Positions 18,166 to 28,138 of a DNA stretch of 64,000 nucleotides are shown here, one piece after another (the stretch's first letter is position 1; every line of letters starts with the position of its first letter). This DNA comes from Verrucomicrobiota bacterium (GTDB lineage: Bacteria; Verrucomicrobiota; Verrucomicrobiia; Opitutales; Opitutaceae), in assembly GCA_023443455.1 (NCBI GenBank), contig JAEZUE010000087.1, positions 44,728-108,727 on the forward strand. Reading direction: 5' to 3'. The notes beneath the pieces were generated by a model. That model was not told the origin of the DNA and ran no database searches. It saw only the letters and a list, made by a program, of their open reading frames with translations. Made by a program: the position numbers and the translations under genes.

Positions 18166-20016
18166 TCACCAGCGATACGCCAGTCCGGCGGAATACTGCC
18201 GCGGCGCGGCGGGCACCGCGGGCACCTCCTCGAAATCGCAGTTCCAGAGATTCTCCACCTGCACCGAGACCTCGAGTCCCTTGGCCTGCGGCACGAACCA
18301 GCAGACGCCGAGCGAGGAGAGGATCGCGCGGTCGCCGCTGCGGCGCAGCAGGTTCGTCTCCTGGATACGGTACTCGTTGTCGAAACGGACCTCGACCTGC
18401 CGAATCGGCTGCCAGACCAGCGCCGCGGTGAGGCGGTGCTGGGCGAAGTTGAGCGCGTAGAAACTGGCATCGACCAGGGCAGAACCGTAGTCCTCGTCCT
18501 TGCCCAGCCAGGTGTAGCCGACCGTGGCGCGACCCTGCTTCCAGCGGTAGGTCGCCACCGTCTCGAAGCCGAGCGTGTCGATGTCGACCTCGTTCGCTGT
18601 GCGCGCCGTCACGCCGTTGCGATACGTCCAGTCGGTGAGGTCGCGATCCTGCCGCAAGAAGACGGCCGCCTGCACCTCGAACGGACCGGCCGCGCGGCTC
18701 GCGCCGAGCTCCCAGTTGGTGCTGCGCGCGCGGCCAAGATCGGGGTTGCCGCGAAACAGGCCCGAGCCTGCCGCCGAGTTGAGCGCGGTGTAGCTGGCCA
18801 CCTGCGAGTCGCCGGCGACCTGCGCATAGACGCGGGTCCGCGCGCCGGCCTCCCCGGTGCGCACCCAGGCCAGCTCCGCCAACGGCGACACGCGGCCGCT
18901 GTCGCGGTTGTCGTCGGCCCAGGTCGCGCCGGCGCGGAGATCGAGCGAGTCGGTGTCGGCGAGCGCGAACGCCCGCTCGGCCACAGCTCCGATCTTCAGA
19001 TACGTACGCGAGTTGAAGTCGCCGGCCGTGAGCGAGGTCGATTCGAGCGTGTCGGCGGCCACCTCGGCGCGGCCGAGCAGCACCCAGCCGGCGGCGAGCT
19101 CGCGGCGGCCGTCGAGCGCGAACGACGTGAACTGCGTCTCGTGCTCGTAGGGATTGAAACGGCCGGGGATCGTGCGGTCGGCCTCGTAGTCGTCGGCCGT
19201 GCGCCGCCAGAGGGCCGCGGCCTGCCAGTAGTCGCCGGCCCCATCGCCCACGCGGTGGTTGAGGGCGACGAGGGTGGTCGCGAGGTCCTCGGTCTCGAGC
19301 CAGTTGAAGGGGGTGTAGAGATTCGGCCAGCCGAAGAATTTCTCCTGATGGCCGAACAGCAGGTCGGTCTGCGCCTCGCCGCGAACATACTGGATACGGC
19401 TGGTGTAGCGGCTGAACCGGTGGTCGCCGCCCTCGATCGCGCCGTCCGACTCGGAATGGGCGACCTCGGCATCGGCGGCCAGGCGCGCGCCGTTGGCCAG
19501 GTTGCGCGTCACACCTTCGTAGATACTGCCGCGCCAGGCGCCGTGCTCGCCGCCCGAGACCGAGATTTCGCCGCGGGCCTCGACCGGGGCCCAGCCGTAG
19601 GCGAGCGTCGCCACGCTGGAATTGATCCCGGCCAGCGCCGCATCGAGTCCCGTGAGCACGCGCACCGGCGTGAGCATCGCCGGCGCCACCGGCAACTCCG
19701 CCGCGTAGTGGCCGGTCTGCGGGTCGACCAGCGCGCCGCCGCCGAGCTGGAAGCCGGTGTTCTCGAAGATGCCGCCGCGCACCGCGATGTCCGCCTGCCC
19801 CTCGGCAAAGTTGCGCGCCTGCACGTCGACCGACGGCTCGAAGCGCAAACCGGAGACCGGCATCGCGAAGGTGCCCACCGGCGCGTCGTTGGCCACACGC
19901 ACATCGGTCGTCACGAAGGGCGGCAGCGTCACCACTTCGGCGATGCGCTCTTGCGCGGCAAGCACCGGCGCGACACCGGCGAGGAGGATCGGGAAAACGG
20001 GGAATGGGCGAATCAT
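18166..20016 (-). CDS. TonB-dependent outer-membrane receptor
   Basis: A 616-residue protein with an N-terminal signal peptide (hydrophobic core FPILLAGVAPVLAA, cleavage probably after ALA near residue 20). It then carries VVTLPPFV, a TonB-box-like segment, and a plug region with DIAVRGGIFENTGFQLGGG. The rest alternates in the manner of a 22-strand beta-barrel and ends in GLAYRW, with the terminal aromatic residue needed for outer-membrane insertion. It should import a large substrate such as a siderophore, vitamin or glycan using TonB energy. No ExbB/ExbD, SusD or substrate-processing gene is adjacent, so the ligand is unknown. It is shorter than most SusC-type receptors. Confidence 0.87.
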   Translation of the reverse strand: MIRPFPVFPILLAGVAPVLAAQERIAEVVTLPPFVTTDVRVANDAPVGTFAMPVSGLRFEPSVDVQARNFAEGQADIAVRGGIFENTGFQLGGGALVDPQTGHYAAELPVAPAMLTPVRVLTGLDAALAGINSSVATLAYGWAPVEARGEISVSGGEHGAWRGSIYEGVTRNLANGARLAADAEVAHSESDGAIEGGDHRFSRYTSRIQYVRGEAQTDLLFGHQEKFFGWPNLYTPFNWLETEDLATTLVALNHRVGDGAGDYWQAAALWRRTADDYEADRTIPGRFNPYEHETQFTSFALDGRRELAAGWVLLGRAEVAADTLESTSLTAGDFNSRTYLKIGAVAERAFALADTDSLDLRAGATWADDNRDSGRVSPLAELAWVRTGEAGARTRVYAQVAGDSQVASYTALNSAAGSGLFRGNPDLGRARSTNWELGASRAAGPFEVQAAVFLRQDRDLTDWTYRNGVTARTANEVDIDTLGFETVATYRWKQGRATVGYTWLGKDEDYGSALVDASFYALNFAQHRLTAALVWQPIRQVEVRFDNEYRIQETNLLRRSGDRAILSSLGVCWFVPQAKGLEVSVQVENLWNCDFEEVPAVPAAPRQYSAGLAYRW

Positions 20017-20111
20017 GCGGCGCTGGTTAAGTCAGCGTGATTCCGCCTTAACAAGACTCTTTTCCGAAAATTCTCCCGCCGCGCACCGCGGCCGCCGGTC
20101 CGCCCGCAGAA

Positions 20112-20145
20112 CGCAGAAAGGCGCGAGTCTCACGACTCGCGCCTT
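20112..20145 (-). terminator. Terminator after the ferredoxin gene
   Basis: AAGGCGCGAGTC (20118-20129) and GACTCGCGCCTT (20134-20145) form a perfect 12-bp stem with a four-base loop. On the minus strand it is followed by TCTGCGTT. It lies 31 bases beyond the ferredoxin stop codon. The U tract is weak, but the stem is very stable. Confidence 0.65.
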
Positions 20146-20175
20146 CCTGCGAAAACGTCTATGGCTGAGCGAGGA

Positions 20176-20412
20176 TCACTCGTCGCCGTCGTTGCCGATC
20201 GCCTCGACCGGGCAGCCCTCGAGGGCCTCGGTGCACTGCGCGACCTCTTCGTCGGTGGCGGGCTGCTTCACGACGAAGGTGTAGCCGCCTTCTTCATTGC
20301 GGGAGAAGAAGTCCGGCGCCGTCTCGCGGCACAGATCGCAGTCGATGCACTGCTGATCCACGTAGAACTTACCGGCGACATTGTCCGCCCATTTTTCAGC
20401 TTTGTTGGCCAT
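20176..20412 (-). CDS. Ferredoxin, single [4Fe-4S] cluster
   Basis: A 78-residue acidic ferredoxin. Cluster ligands are C22, C25 and C28 (CIDCDLC) plus C67 in GCPVEAI; C60 may form a disulfide with a cysteine outside the cluster set, as in related monocluster ferredoxins, although no partner is obvious. The spacing corresponds to one [4Fe-4S] cluster, not the bacterial two-cluster type. It probably serves as a low-potential electron carrier; no redox partner gene is adjacent. The ATG at 20412 gives the natural start (MANKAEKWADNVAGKFYVD). Confidence 0.9.
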   Translation of the reverse strand: MANKAEKWADNVAGKFYVDQQCIDCDLCRETAPDFFSRNEEGGYTFVVKQPATDEEVAQCTEALEGCPVEAIGNDGDE

Positions 20413-20637
20413 AGTGGCGGAAGAAGAAGTCGGCGATGCCTTCGTAGTCAAGTGGCGAACCCGGGGAGCCTTGATCTGGCACAAACTCCCGCGCGGGAAG
20501 GCGTTGGTTCCCGACTGAAACAGGGAACCGGGCCGGCCCCGGCCGACTCACAACGCCACGCCCGCGGCTTGACCGTTGCAAAACACCACCGACAGCTTTG
20601 TTTTCGACCAACTCCACCACCACTCCCCACCCGGCCC

Positions 20638-21525
20638 ATGATCTCCGACCGTTACTACATGCGTGAAACCAACCCGGCGAGGGCGCTCGCTCCCCTGCTG
20701 TGGCTGATCGGCGCCCTTGTCGCCGGTTTCATCATGCAACGGATCTTGGACGGGATCGTGCCCCACGCGAGCGACGCCTGGCTGGCCCTCTCGGCGGACA
20801 ACCTCATCCACGCGAAGATTTGGACGCTCGCGACCTACAGTTTCCTCCACGACCACCGCAACCTCTGGCACCTGATCGGCAATTCGCTGACGATTCTCTT
20901 CATCGGCCGCCTGCTGCTCCCGACCGTGGGCCCGCGGCGCTTCTTCTGGACCTACGGTGCCGGCGTGTTGGCCGGTGGCCTGTTCTGGCTCTCGGTGAAT
21001 TTCCTCCGCACCGCGCCGTTGATCGGCGCCTCCGCCGGCGCCTCCGCGCTCTTCGCCCTCTTCTGCTGCCGTTTCGCCAACGAGCGCATGACCTTTCTGC
21101 TTTTCTTCATCATCCCGGTCACCGTGGTCCCGCGGTACCTGTTGATGGTCGTCGGCGGCATCACCGCGATCTTCTTCCTGTTCGCGGAGCTTTTCCCGAT
21201 GGGCCCGGTGAGCGGCATCGCCCACTCCGCGCATTTGGCCGGACTGATCGCCGGCATCATGGCGCATCGGGCCATGGTCAAAGCCGACACCGAAGAGTCT
21301 CGCCCGGAACCCAAGCGCACCGTCGAGATCCCCGGTTGGCTGAAGAAAAAGAAGAGCGCCGCCGCCCCCACCCCGACGTTCAAGGTCAACGTGACCGCCC
21401 GCGAAAACCTCAAGGCCGAAGTCGACCGCATCCTCGACAAGATCAACACCAGCGGCTTCGGCTCCCTCACCGCCGAGGAGAAACGCACGCTCGACGACGC
21501 CCGCAACATGATGAGCAACAACTAG
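20638..21525 (+). CDS. Rhomboid family intramembrane serine protease
   Basis: A 295-residue membrane protein with about six transmembrane segments and a basic cytoplasmic C-terminal tail. HLIGN at 78-82 is the conserved rhomboid segment in TM2, the catalytic serine is S132 in GASAG (130-134), and the catalytic histidine should be one of those in SGIAHSAHLAGL near residues 198-201. The C-terminal tail contains KVNVTARENLKAEVDRILDKIN and EEKRTLDDARNMMS, a helical region found in many rhomboids of this group. The substrate is unknown. It is divergent from the ferredoxin gene. Confidence 0.9.
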   Translation: MISDRYYMRETNPARALAPLLWLIGALVAGFIMQRILDGIVPHASDAWLALSADNLIHAKIWTLATYSFLHDHRNLWHLIGNSLTILFIGRLLLPTVGPRRFFWTYGAGVLAGGLFWLSVNFLRTAPLIGASAGASALFALFCCRFANERMTFLLFFIIPVTVVPRYLLMVVGGITAIFFLFAELFPMGPVSGIAHSAHLAGLIAGIMAHRAMVKADTEESRPEPKRTVEIPGWLKKKKSAAAPTPTFKVNVTARENLKAEVDRILDKINTSGFGSLTAEEKRTLDDARNMMSNN

Positions 21526-21689
21526 GCGGCTCCCCGCCGGCCCGAACTTCGGCACGATTACGAAGCCCGCCGGCCACCGCACCTTCAGTTGTTCCCCTGC
21601 GCACCGATAGCCCCCCGGAAGCACCAGCACCCATTTCCATAAGGAACAAAGACCATCCACAGGCTTTCCTTACCGAACCACTTTTCACC

Positions 21690-23963
21690 GTGATCCGCCG
21701 ATTCTCCCGCCCCCTTCTTCTCTCCGCAGCCCTCCTGTTTGCAGGCGGACTCACCTCGGCCTCCACCTTCCAGACCTCCCCGGTGATGGTGCAGGAGACC
21801 ACCCGGATGGTGCGCTTCCTGGAAAGCTTCCATTTCCAAGGGCGCGAGCTCACCGGCGACGATTTCCGCCAGCTCCTGCCCGACTTCATGGGTGAGCTCG
21901 ACTCCTTCCGCATGTTCTACCTCGCGGCCGACAAGGACCAGCTGACCGCGCAGTTCGGCGAGCGCCTCGCCAAGGACCTCCGCTACCTCGGCAACATCGA
22001 CGCCGCCTACGAGGCGTTCCGCCTCTACCGCGAACGCGTTGCCGCCCGCGTGCTCTGGATCAATCTCGAGCTCACCAAGGACATCGATTTCACCGTCGCG
22101 GAGGAATTCCACTGGGACCGTTCGAAAGCCCCCTGGCCCACCTCCGCCGAAGAAGCCGACAACCTCTGGCGCCAGCGCCTGAAGTTCGAGCTCCTGCAAG
22201 ACCTGCTCAACGACAAGACCGGCGACGAGACCAAGGCCCTCGAAAGCGCCAAGGACAAGGTGCGCAAACGCTACGAACGCCTCGAGCGCAGTCTCGACGA
22301 AATCGACGCCGAGGAAGTGCAGGAAATCTACCTCACCAGCCTCGCCGGCATGTACGATCCTCACACCGCCTACATGTCCCCCTCGACCCTCGAGGACTTC
22401 ACGATGCAGATGCGCCTCAAGCTCATCGGCATCGGCGCCCAGCTCTCCGAGGAGGACGGCGTCTGCACCATCCGCGAGCTCATCCCCGGCGGCCCGGCCG
22501 ACCTCTCCAAGCAGCTCAAACCCAACGACAAGATCGTCGGCGTCGCCCAGGGCCCCGAGGACTTCGTCGACGTCGTCGGCATGAAACTGCGCAAGGTCGT
22601 GCATCTGATCCGTGGAGACAAGGGCACCACCGTGCGCCTGCTCGTCCAGCCCGGCGACGCCACCGACTCCTCCGTGCGCCGCGAGATCTCGATCGTGCGC
22701 GACGTGGTCAAACTCAACGAAAGCCGCGCCCACGCCACCCTCGAGGAAGTGCCCGCCGCCAACGGCGAAGGCACGCTCAAGATCGGCGTGATCGAGCTCC
22801 CCGCCTTCTACGGCGCCAACGACGACGAGGGCGACGGCGCGGGCGTGAGCGCCTCGGGCGACGTCGAACAACTCCTCCGCAAACTCATCGATGCCGGCGC
22901 GAAAGGCATCGTGCTCGACCTGCGCCGCAACGGCGGCGGCCTGCTCAACGAAGCCATCGACCTCACCGGACTGTTCATCGCCCGCGGCCCCGTCGTGCAG
23001 GTGAAGGACTCGCTGGGCCGCGTCGACGTGCTCGACGACACCGACAGCAAGACCGTGTGGGACGGCCCGCTCGCCGTGCTCACCTCGCGCTACAGCGCCT
23101 CCGCCTCCGAGATCGTCGCCGGCGCCCTGCAAAACTACGGCCGCGCGATCGTGATCGGCGACAACTCCACCCACGGCAAAGGCACGGTGCAGGATGTGCG
23201 TCCGATCCTCCAGGGCTTCGGCTTCTTCCAGGAGCCCCCGCGCAGCGGCGCCGCCCGTATCACCATCAAAAAATTCTACCTGCCCAACGGCGCCTCCACG
23301 CAGAACCGCGGCGTCGCCTCCGACATCGCCCTGCCCTCGATCGAGGAATTCCTCCCCATCGGCGAATCCGACCTGCCGCATGCCCTCGCGTGGGATACGA
23401 TCAAGAGCTCCCGTTTCGAAGGTTCGGCGCTGAACCCATCCTTCCTCACCGCGCTGCGGGAGCGCAGTGCCCAGCGCCAGAAGGACCTCCAGGAATTCGC
23501 GTTTCTCCGCCGCAACATCGAGCGCTTCAAGCAGCACGACGAAAAGAAGGCGGTCTCCCTGAACCTCGAGACCCGCAAGGCCCAGAAGACCGACGATGAC
23601 GCCTTCTCCAAGGCCGCGAAGGCCGAGCGCAAGGAACTCGCCGCCCTCAATTTCCCGAGCACCGAAGTACTGCTCGACAACGTCGAGCCCACCCCGGAAC
23701 CGGCCAAGAGCGACGAACCCGCCACGGTCGAGCCGTCCGCGCCCGCCGATGCCTCCGCCGCGGCCGCCCCCGCCGTTGCGACGCTCGCCGCCAACGAGGA
23801 GGATGAGGAAGACGACACCATCAAGGTAGACATCCACCTGCGCGAAGGCCTGCGCGTGCTCTCCGATGCGATCCAGCTCTGGCCCGAGCCCCAACTCTGG
23901 GCCGGCACCGAGGCCCACGTCGCCGCCAACGAGCGGCCCAACACCTTCGCCCCGATCCCGTAG
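21690..23963 (+). CDS. prc: Carboxy-terminal processing protease, S41 family (Tsp/Prc-like)
   Basis: A 757-residue periplasmic tail-specific protease. I start it at the GTG at 21690, which gives a signal peptide (VIRRFSRPLLLSAALLFAGG, cleavage near ASA). It has the N-terminal Tsp domain, a PDZ domain (LIGIGAQLSEEDGVCTIREL through RKVVHLIRGDKGTTVRLL), and the S41 catalytic domain with catalytic serine S471 in SASASEIVAG and lysine K497 in HGKGTVQ. A C-terminal acidic and proline-rich stretch (about 670-710) precedes a final conserved helix. It should trim or degrade envelope proteins from their C-termini. It is preceded by the rhomboid protease gene on the same strand. Confidence 0.92.
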   Translation: MIRRFSRPLLLSAALLFAGGLTSASTFQTSPVMVQETTRMVRFLESFHFQGRELTGDDFRQLLPDFMGELDSFRMFYLAADKDQLTAQFGERLAKDLRYLGNIDAAYEAFRLYRERVAARVLWINLELTKDIDFTVAEEFHWDRSKAPWPTSAEEADNLWRQRLKFELLQDLLNDKTGDETKALESAKDKVRKRYERLERSLDEIDAEEVQEIYLTSLAGMYDPHTAYMSPSTLEDFTMQMRLKLIGIGAQLSEEDGVCTIRELIPGGPADLSKQLKPNDKIVGVAQGPEDFVDVVGMKLRKVVHLIRGDKGTTVRLLVQPGDATDSSVRREISIVRDVVKLNESRAHATLEEVPAANGEGTLKIGVIELPAFYGANDDEGDGAGVSASGDVEQLLRKLIDAGAKGIVLDLRRNGGGLLNEAIDLTGLFIARGPVVQVKDSLGRVDVLDDTDSKTVWDGPLAVLTSRYSASASEIVAGALQNYGRAIVIGDNSTHGKGTVQDVRPILQGFGFFQEPPRSGAARITIKKFYLPNGASTQNRGVASDIALPSIEEFLPIGESDLPHALAWDTIKSSRFEGSALNPSFLTALRERSAQRQKDLQEFAFLRRNIERFKQHDEKKAVSLNLETRKAQKTDDDAFSKAAKAERKELAALNFPSTEVLLDNVEPTPEPAKSDEPATVEPSAPADASAAAAPAVATLAANEEDEEDDTIKVDIHLREGLRVLSDAIQLWPEPQLWAGTEAHVAANERPNTFAPIP

Positions 23964-23990
23964 GCGCGATCCGCGAACACCCAAACCCCG

Positions 23991-24023
23991 AAGGCGGCCC
24001 GCGACGGCCGCCTTTCGTGTTTC
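23991..24023 (+). terminator. Terminator after prc
   Basis: AAGGCGGCC (23991-23999) and GGCCGCCTT (24006-24014) pair across a six-base loop and are followed by TCGTGTTTCC. It lies 27 bases after the prc stop codon. Confidence 0.65.
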
Positions 24024-24039
24024 CAGATCCATCACACGC

Positions 24040-24078
24040 CGGCCGCCGTTCCCCACGGTTCGAGGAGAACGGCGGCCG
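24040..24078 (-). terminator. Hairpin downstream of the ABC permease gene
   Basis: CGGCCGCCGTTC (24040-24051) and GAACGGCGGCCG (24067-24078) form a perfect 12-bp stem with a 15-base loop, nine bases from the permease stop codon. No U tract follows on the minus strand, so its role as a terminator is uncertain. Confidence 0.4.
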
Positions 24079-24086
24079 CAACCGAC

Positions 24087-26474
24087 CTACTCCGACCGGA
24101 GCAGGCGCGACACATCGACCTTCGCCGCGCGCCGCGCCGGCAACGCGCAGGCCACGAGCGAGGCGAGCAACAGCAGCGCGGCCACCGTCGCCAGCACCCA
24201 CGGATCCACTGGCGAGGTCTCGAACAGCAGGCTCTGCAGCGATCGCGCCAGCGCGATCGAACCGCCGATACCGAGCCCGACTCCGAGCAGCGCCAGCCGC
24301 AACCCGCGCCCGAGCACCAGCGCCACCAGATCCCGGCCCGTCGCCCCGAGCGCCATGCGCACACCAAACTCGCCCATCCTCCGGACCACCGTGTACGCGA
24401 GCACCGAAAATACGCCGACCAACGTCAGCACCAGCGCGATCGCCGCGAGCACCTTGAGCACCGAGTCCGCCATGCGCTCCAGCCCGAGCTGCTGGTCGCG
24501 CAAGCCCGTGATCGAAACGACCCGGCTGACCACAATGGAGGGATCAAGGGCGAAGAGGCGTTGCCGAACCAACCCCTCAAGCTCGTCACCGACCTCCGAC
24601 GAAAGTTTGAGAATGCAGGTGTCGAAGTCGTTCATGCCGCCATGTTCCGAGCCGTAGACGCAGCACGCGATCCCCTCGCGCATCGAACTGCGCAAATCGC
24701 CGATCACACCAACAACCTCGCAACCCGGCGACATCGGATCAGCAAACGGGCCGACCAGGTGGAGGCGTTGCCCGAGAGGATTCGAACCGGGCCAACAGGT
24801 ACGCGCCAGCGTCTCATTGACCACGACCTCGTCCGAGTGTGATTGGTCGACCCAGCGCCCGGACACCAAGCGCAGCCCGGCAGCCTCCGGCATTTCCGGT
24901 CCGAAGCCGTACAGCGCCGTCTCCACCTCGGTGCCATCCGGAGCCGCGACAGACATGAAGCCGCGCCACCATCCACGAAGTAAAAAGTCGCTTCCGAAGC
25001 CGACTGCACGCACCCCCGGCAGCCGCAGCAGTTCTTCGCGAATTCGCCGCAACTGCGTCAAGCGTTCGTCTCGGGTGGATTGCGAAGCGGGAGAGAATGC
25101 AAGTTGCACCTTGGCCCGATTCGTCGGCGAGAAACCAAGATCGACCTGCTCAAGACGCCTGAAGGTCTGGATCATGAGACCGGCGCCCACGAGCAACACC
25201 AAAGCAAACGCGCACTGGCCGACAACCAGTCCGCCCCGCAGACGCGCAAGGCGCCGGCTCTCACCATTTGTCCCACCGCCATCCTTCAGCCCCCCAAAGA
25301 TCGCCGTGCGCCAGATTCGAATGACCGGAACAAACACGACCAGCAGGCTCGTCACCAAGCTCAACATTCCCAACACACCGATGGTCCGCCAACTCAGGTT
25401 CCACGACGACCATTCGTCCACCGCCCACGGCCCCCCCGCCGCTTCCAACAACAATGGAAACACCGAATTGGCGATGAACGCACCAACTCCACCCGCCAGC
25501 ACCGAAATCGCCAGACTCTCGAGAACCAACAGGCGCACTACCGTTCGGCGCCCTCCGCCCACAGCCAGCCGGATGCTGAACTCGCGATGCCGACCGAGTT
25601 GTCGCACCAACAGCAGATTCGTCGCGTTCAGGCATGCGATCGCATACAGGAAAGCAACCGCCCCAACCATCACCCAGTAGATTTCCGGGCGGAACTGGTT
25701 CTTGAGTTCACCAAGCCCCAGCAGAACAGGTCGGTTTCCCTCTTCGGAGAGCAGCTCCGGCGGAACCTTCACCCTCAGGCTTCGCATCCGTTCCTGTGCC
25801 TGATCTCGCGTCAGACCGGGCCGCAGTTTCCCGAACAGACGATAGACAGGATCCCACGGTGTCGCCGGATTATCGCGAACGGCCAGCGGCCGAAACACCT
25901 CGCTCCCATCGAGGTACGGCGGCATCTGCTGCCAAGGTGCGAGCACCCCCACCACCGTGCACACCGCCCCTCCTGTGGTAATGGTCCGCCCCAAGGCATG
26001 GCCCCGGCCACCGAGATGCCTCCTGCTGAACGAGTCGGTGACGACCACCACCTGATCGCTCCCCTCCTCCGTCTCTTCCGGAAGAAAACCACGGCCGAGC
26101 GCCGGGCGCACCGCCATCATGGAGAAGAGTTCCGGGTTTATCGCGGCCCATCCCGTTCCCACCGGCTGATCCCCGATCACGATGTTGCCAGATCGCATCA
26201 CAGCCTTGCCCCAGGCCTGCATCACGTCTGTGCGCTTTTCGTACGCCTGCACGGCATAGCCGAATTGAATCGGCGAAAACGGATTCGCAGGGCTGTTACC
26301 TGCGACGAACACCACATCGTCCGGTAGCTTGTTCGCCCGAAAGAGGATCCAATCGGTCACGCTGAAGATTGCGGCTGCTGCACCGATACCAAGTGCGAGG
26401 GTCAGCACCGTCACGAGGGTGAAACCGCGATTGCGGGCCAGAGAACGCAGGACAAAGCGCAGATCGGAAAGCAT
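24087..26474 (-). CDS. Orphan FtsX/MacB-type ABC transporter permease (ADOP family)
   Basis: A 795-residue inner-membrane protein with two copies of the MacB-type unit. Each has a transmembrane helix, a large periplasmic domain and FtsX-like membrane segments. The N-terminus LRSLARNRGFTLVTVLTLALGIGAA is the hallmark of the duplicated orphan permease family, and EFGVRMALGATGRDLVALVLGRG near the end is the FtsX signature. The first FtsX block includes REFSIRLAVGGGRRTVVRLLVLES. No ATPase gene lies beside it, which is usual for this family. Its transported or sensed substrate is unknown. The 5' part looks somewhat less GC-biased than neighbours. It is divergent from the symporter at 26750. Confidence 0.88.
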   Translation of the reverse strand: MLSDLRFVLRSLARNRGFTLVTVLTLALGIGAAAAIFSVTDWILFRANKLPDDVVFVAGNSPANPFSPIQFGYAVQAYEKRTDVMQAWGKAVMRSGNIVIGDQPVGTGWAAINPELFSMMAVRPALGRGFLPEETEEGSDQVVVVTDSFSRRHLGGRGHALGRTITTGGAVCTVVGVLAPWQQMPPYLDGSEVFRPLAVRDNPATPWDPVYRLFGKLRPGLTRDQAQERMRSLRVKVPPELLSEEGNRPVLLGLGELKNQFRPEIYWVMVGAVAFLYAIACLNATNLLLVRQLGRHREFSIRLAVGGGRRTVVRLLVLESLAISVLAGGVGAFIANSVFPLLLEAAGGPWAVDEWSSWNLSWRTIGVLGMLSLVTSLLVVFVPVIRIWRTAIFGGLKDGGGTNGESRRLARLRGGLVVGQCAFALVLLVGAGLMIQTFRRLEQVDLGFSPTNRAKVQLAFSPASQSTRDERLTQLRRIREELLRLPGVRAVGFGSDFLLRGWWRGFMSVAAPDGTEVETALYGFGPEMPEAAGLRLVSGRWVDQSHSDEVVVNETLARTCWPGSNPLGQRLHLVGPFADPMSPGCEVVGVIGDLRSSMREGIACCVYGSEHGGMNDFDTCILKLSSEVGDELEGLVRQRLFALDPSIVVSRVVSITGLRDQQLGLERMADSVLKVLAAIALVLTLVGVFSVLAYTVVRRMGEFGVRMALGATGRDLVALVLGRGLRLALLGVGLGIGGSIALARSLQSLLFETSPVDPWVLATVAALLLLASLVACALPARRAAKVDVSRLLRSE

Positions 26475-26539
26475 GGGCGACGAAAGCAGGTTGCGGGAAG
26501 CTGCCGCCGCACCACGTCAATGTCGATACACGACCCACA

Positions 26540-26582
26540 CCAAATCGAACATGTCAACTATTGGTTGACGCGTTCGATTTGG
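26540..26582. repeat. Long perfect stem-loop in a divergent promoter region
   Basis: CCAAATCGAAC (26540-26550) pairs with GTTCGATTTGG (26572-26582). After a two-base internal mismatch, GTCAAC (26553-26558) pairs with GTTGAC (26564-26569) around a five-base loop. The region is less GC-rich than its surroundings. It sits between the divergently transcribed permease and symporter genes, so it is not a normal terminator position. Confidence 0.6.
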
Positions 26583-26749
26583 CCGATTGGTGGAGGAACC
26601 AGGCCGTTTCGACGTCCATGCCGAAGCCGATTCCGGGCTCCCGCATCAGCGCTCCGACCGCGTAGATCCCGCCGTCCCAAACCAGGAAACCCTGAACCCG
26701 CACAGGATTCGGCCTTTCGCCGCGGCGTGAATCGTGCTCGGGTGAGGGC

Positions 26750-28060
<1,311 letters not shown>

Positions 28061-28138
28061 GATAGTTCGACCAACACCGACTCGCGCCGGCATTGCCGCG
28101 AAAGAATGCCGGAACGATGCTCGCGACCGAAGCCCGCG

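Noticed and set aside
21585..24056. An 823-codon minus-strand open frame opposite prc
   Set aside because: Low-complexity Gly/Val/Glu/Ala translation with no motif, fully explained as antisense to the S41 protease gene.
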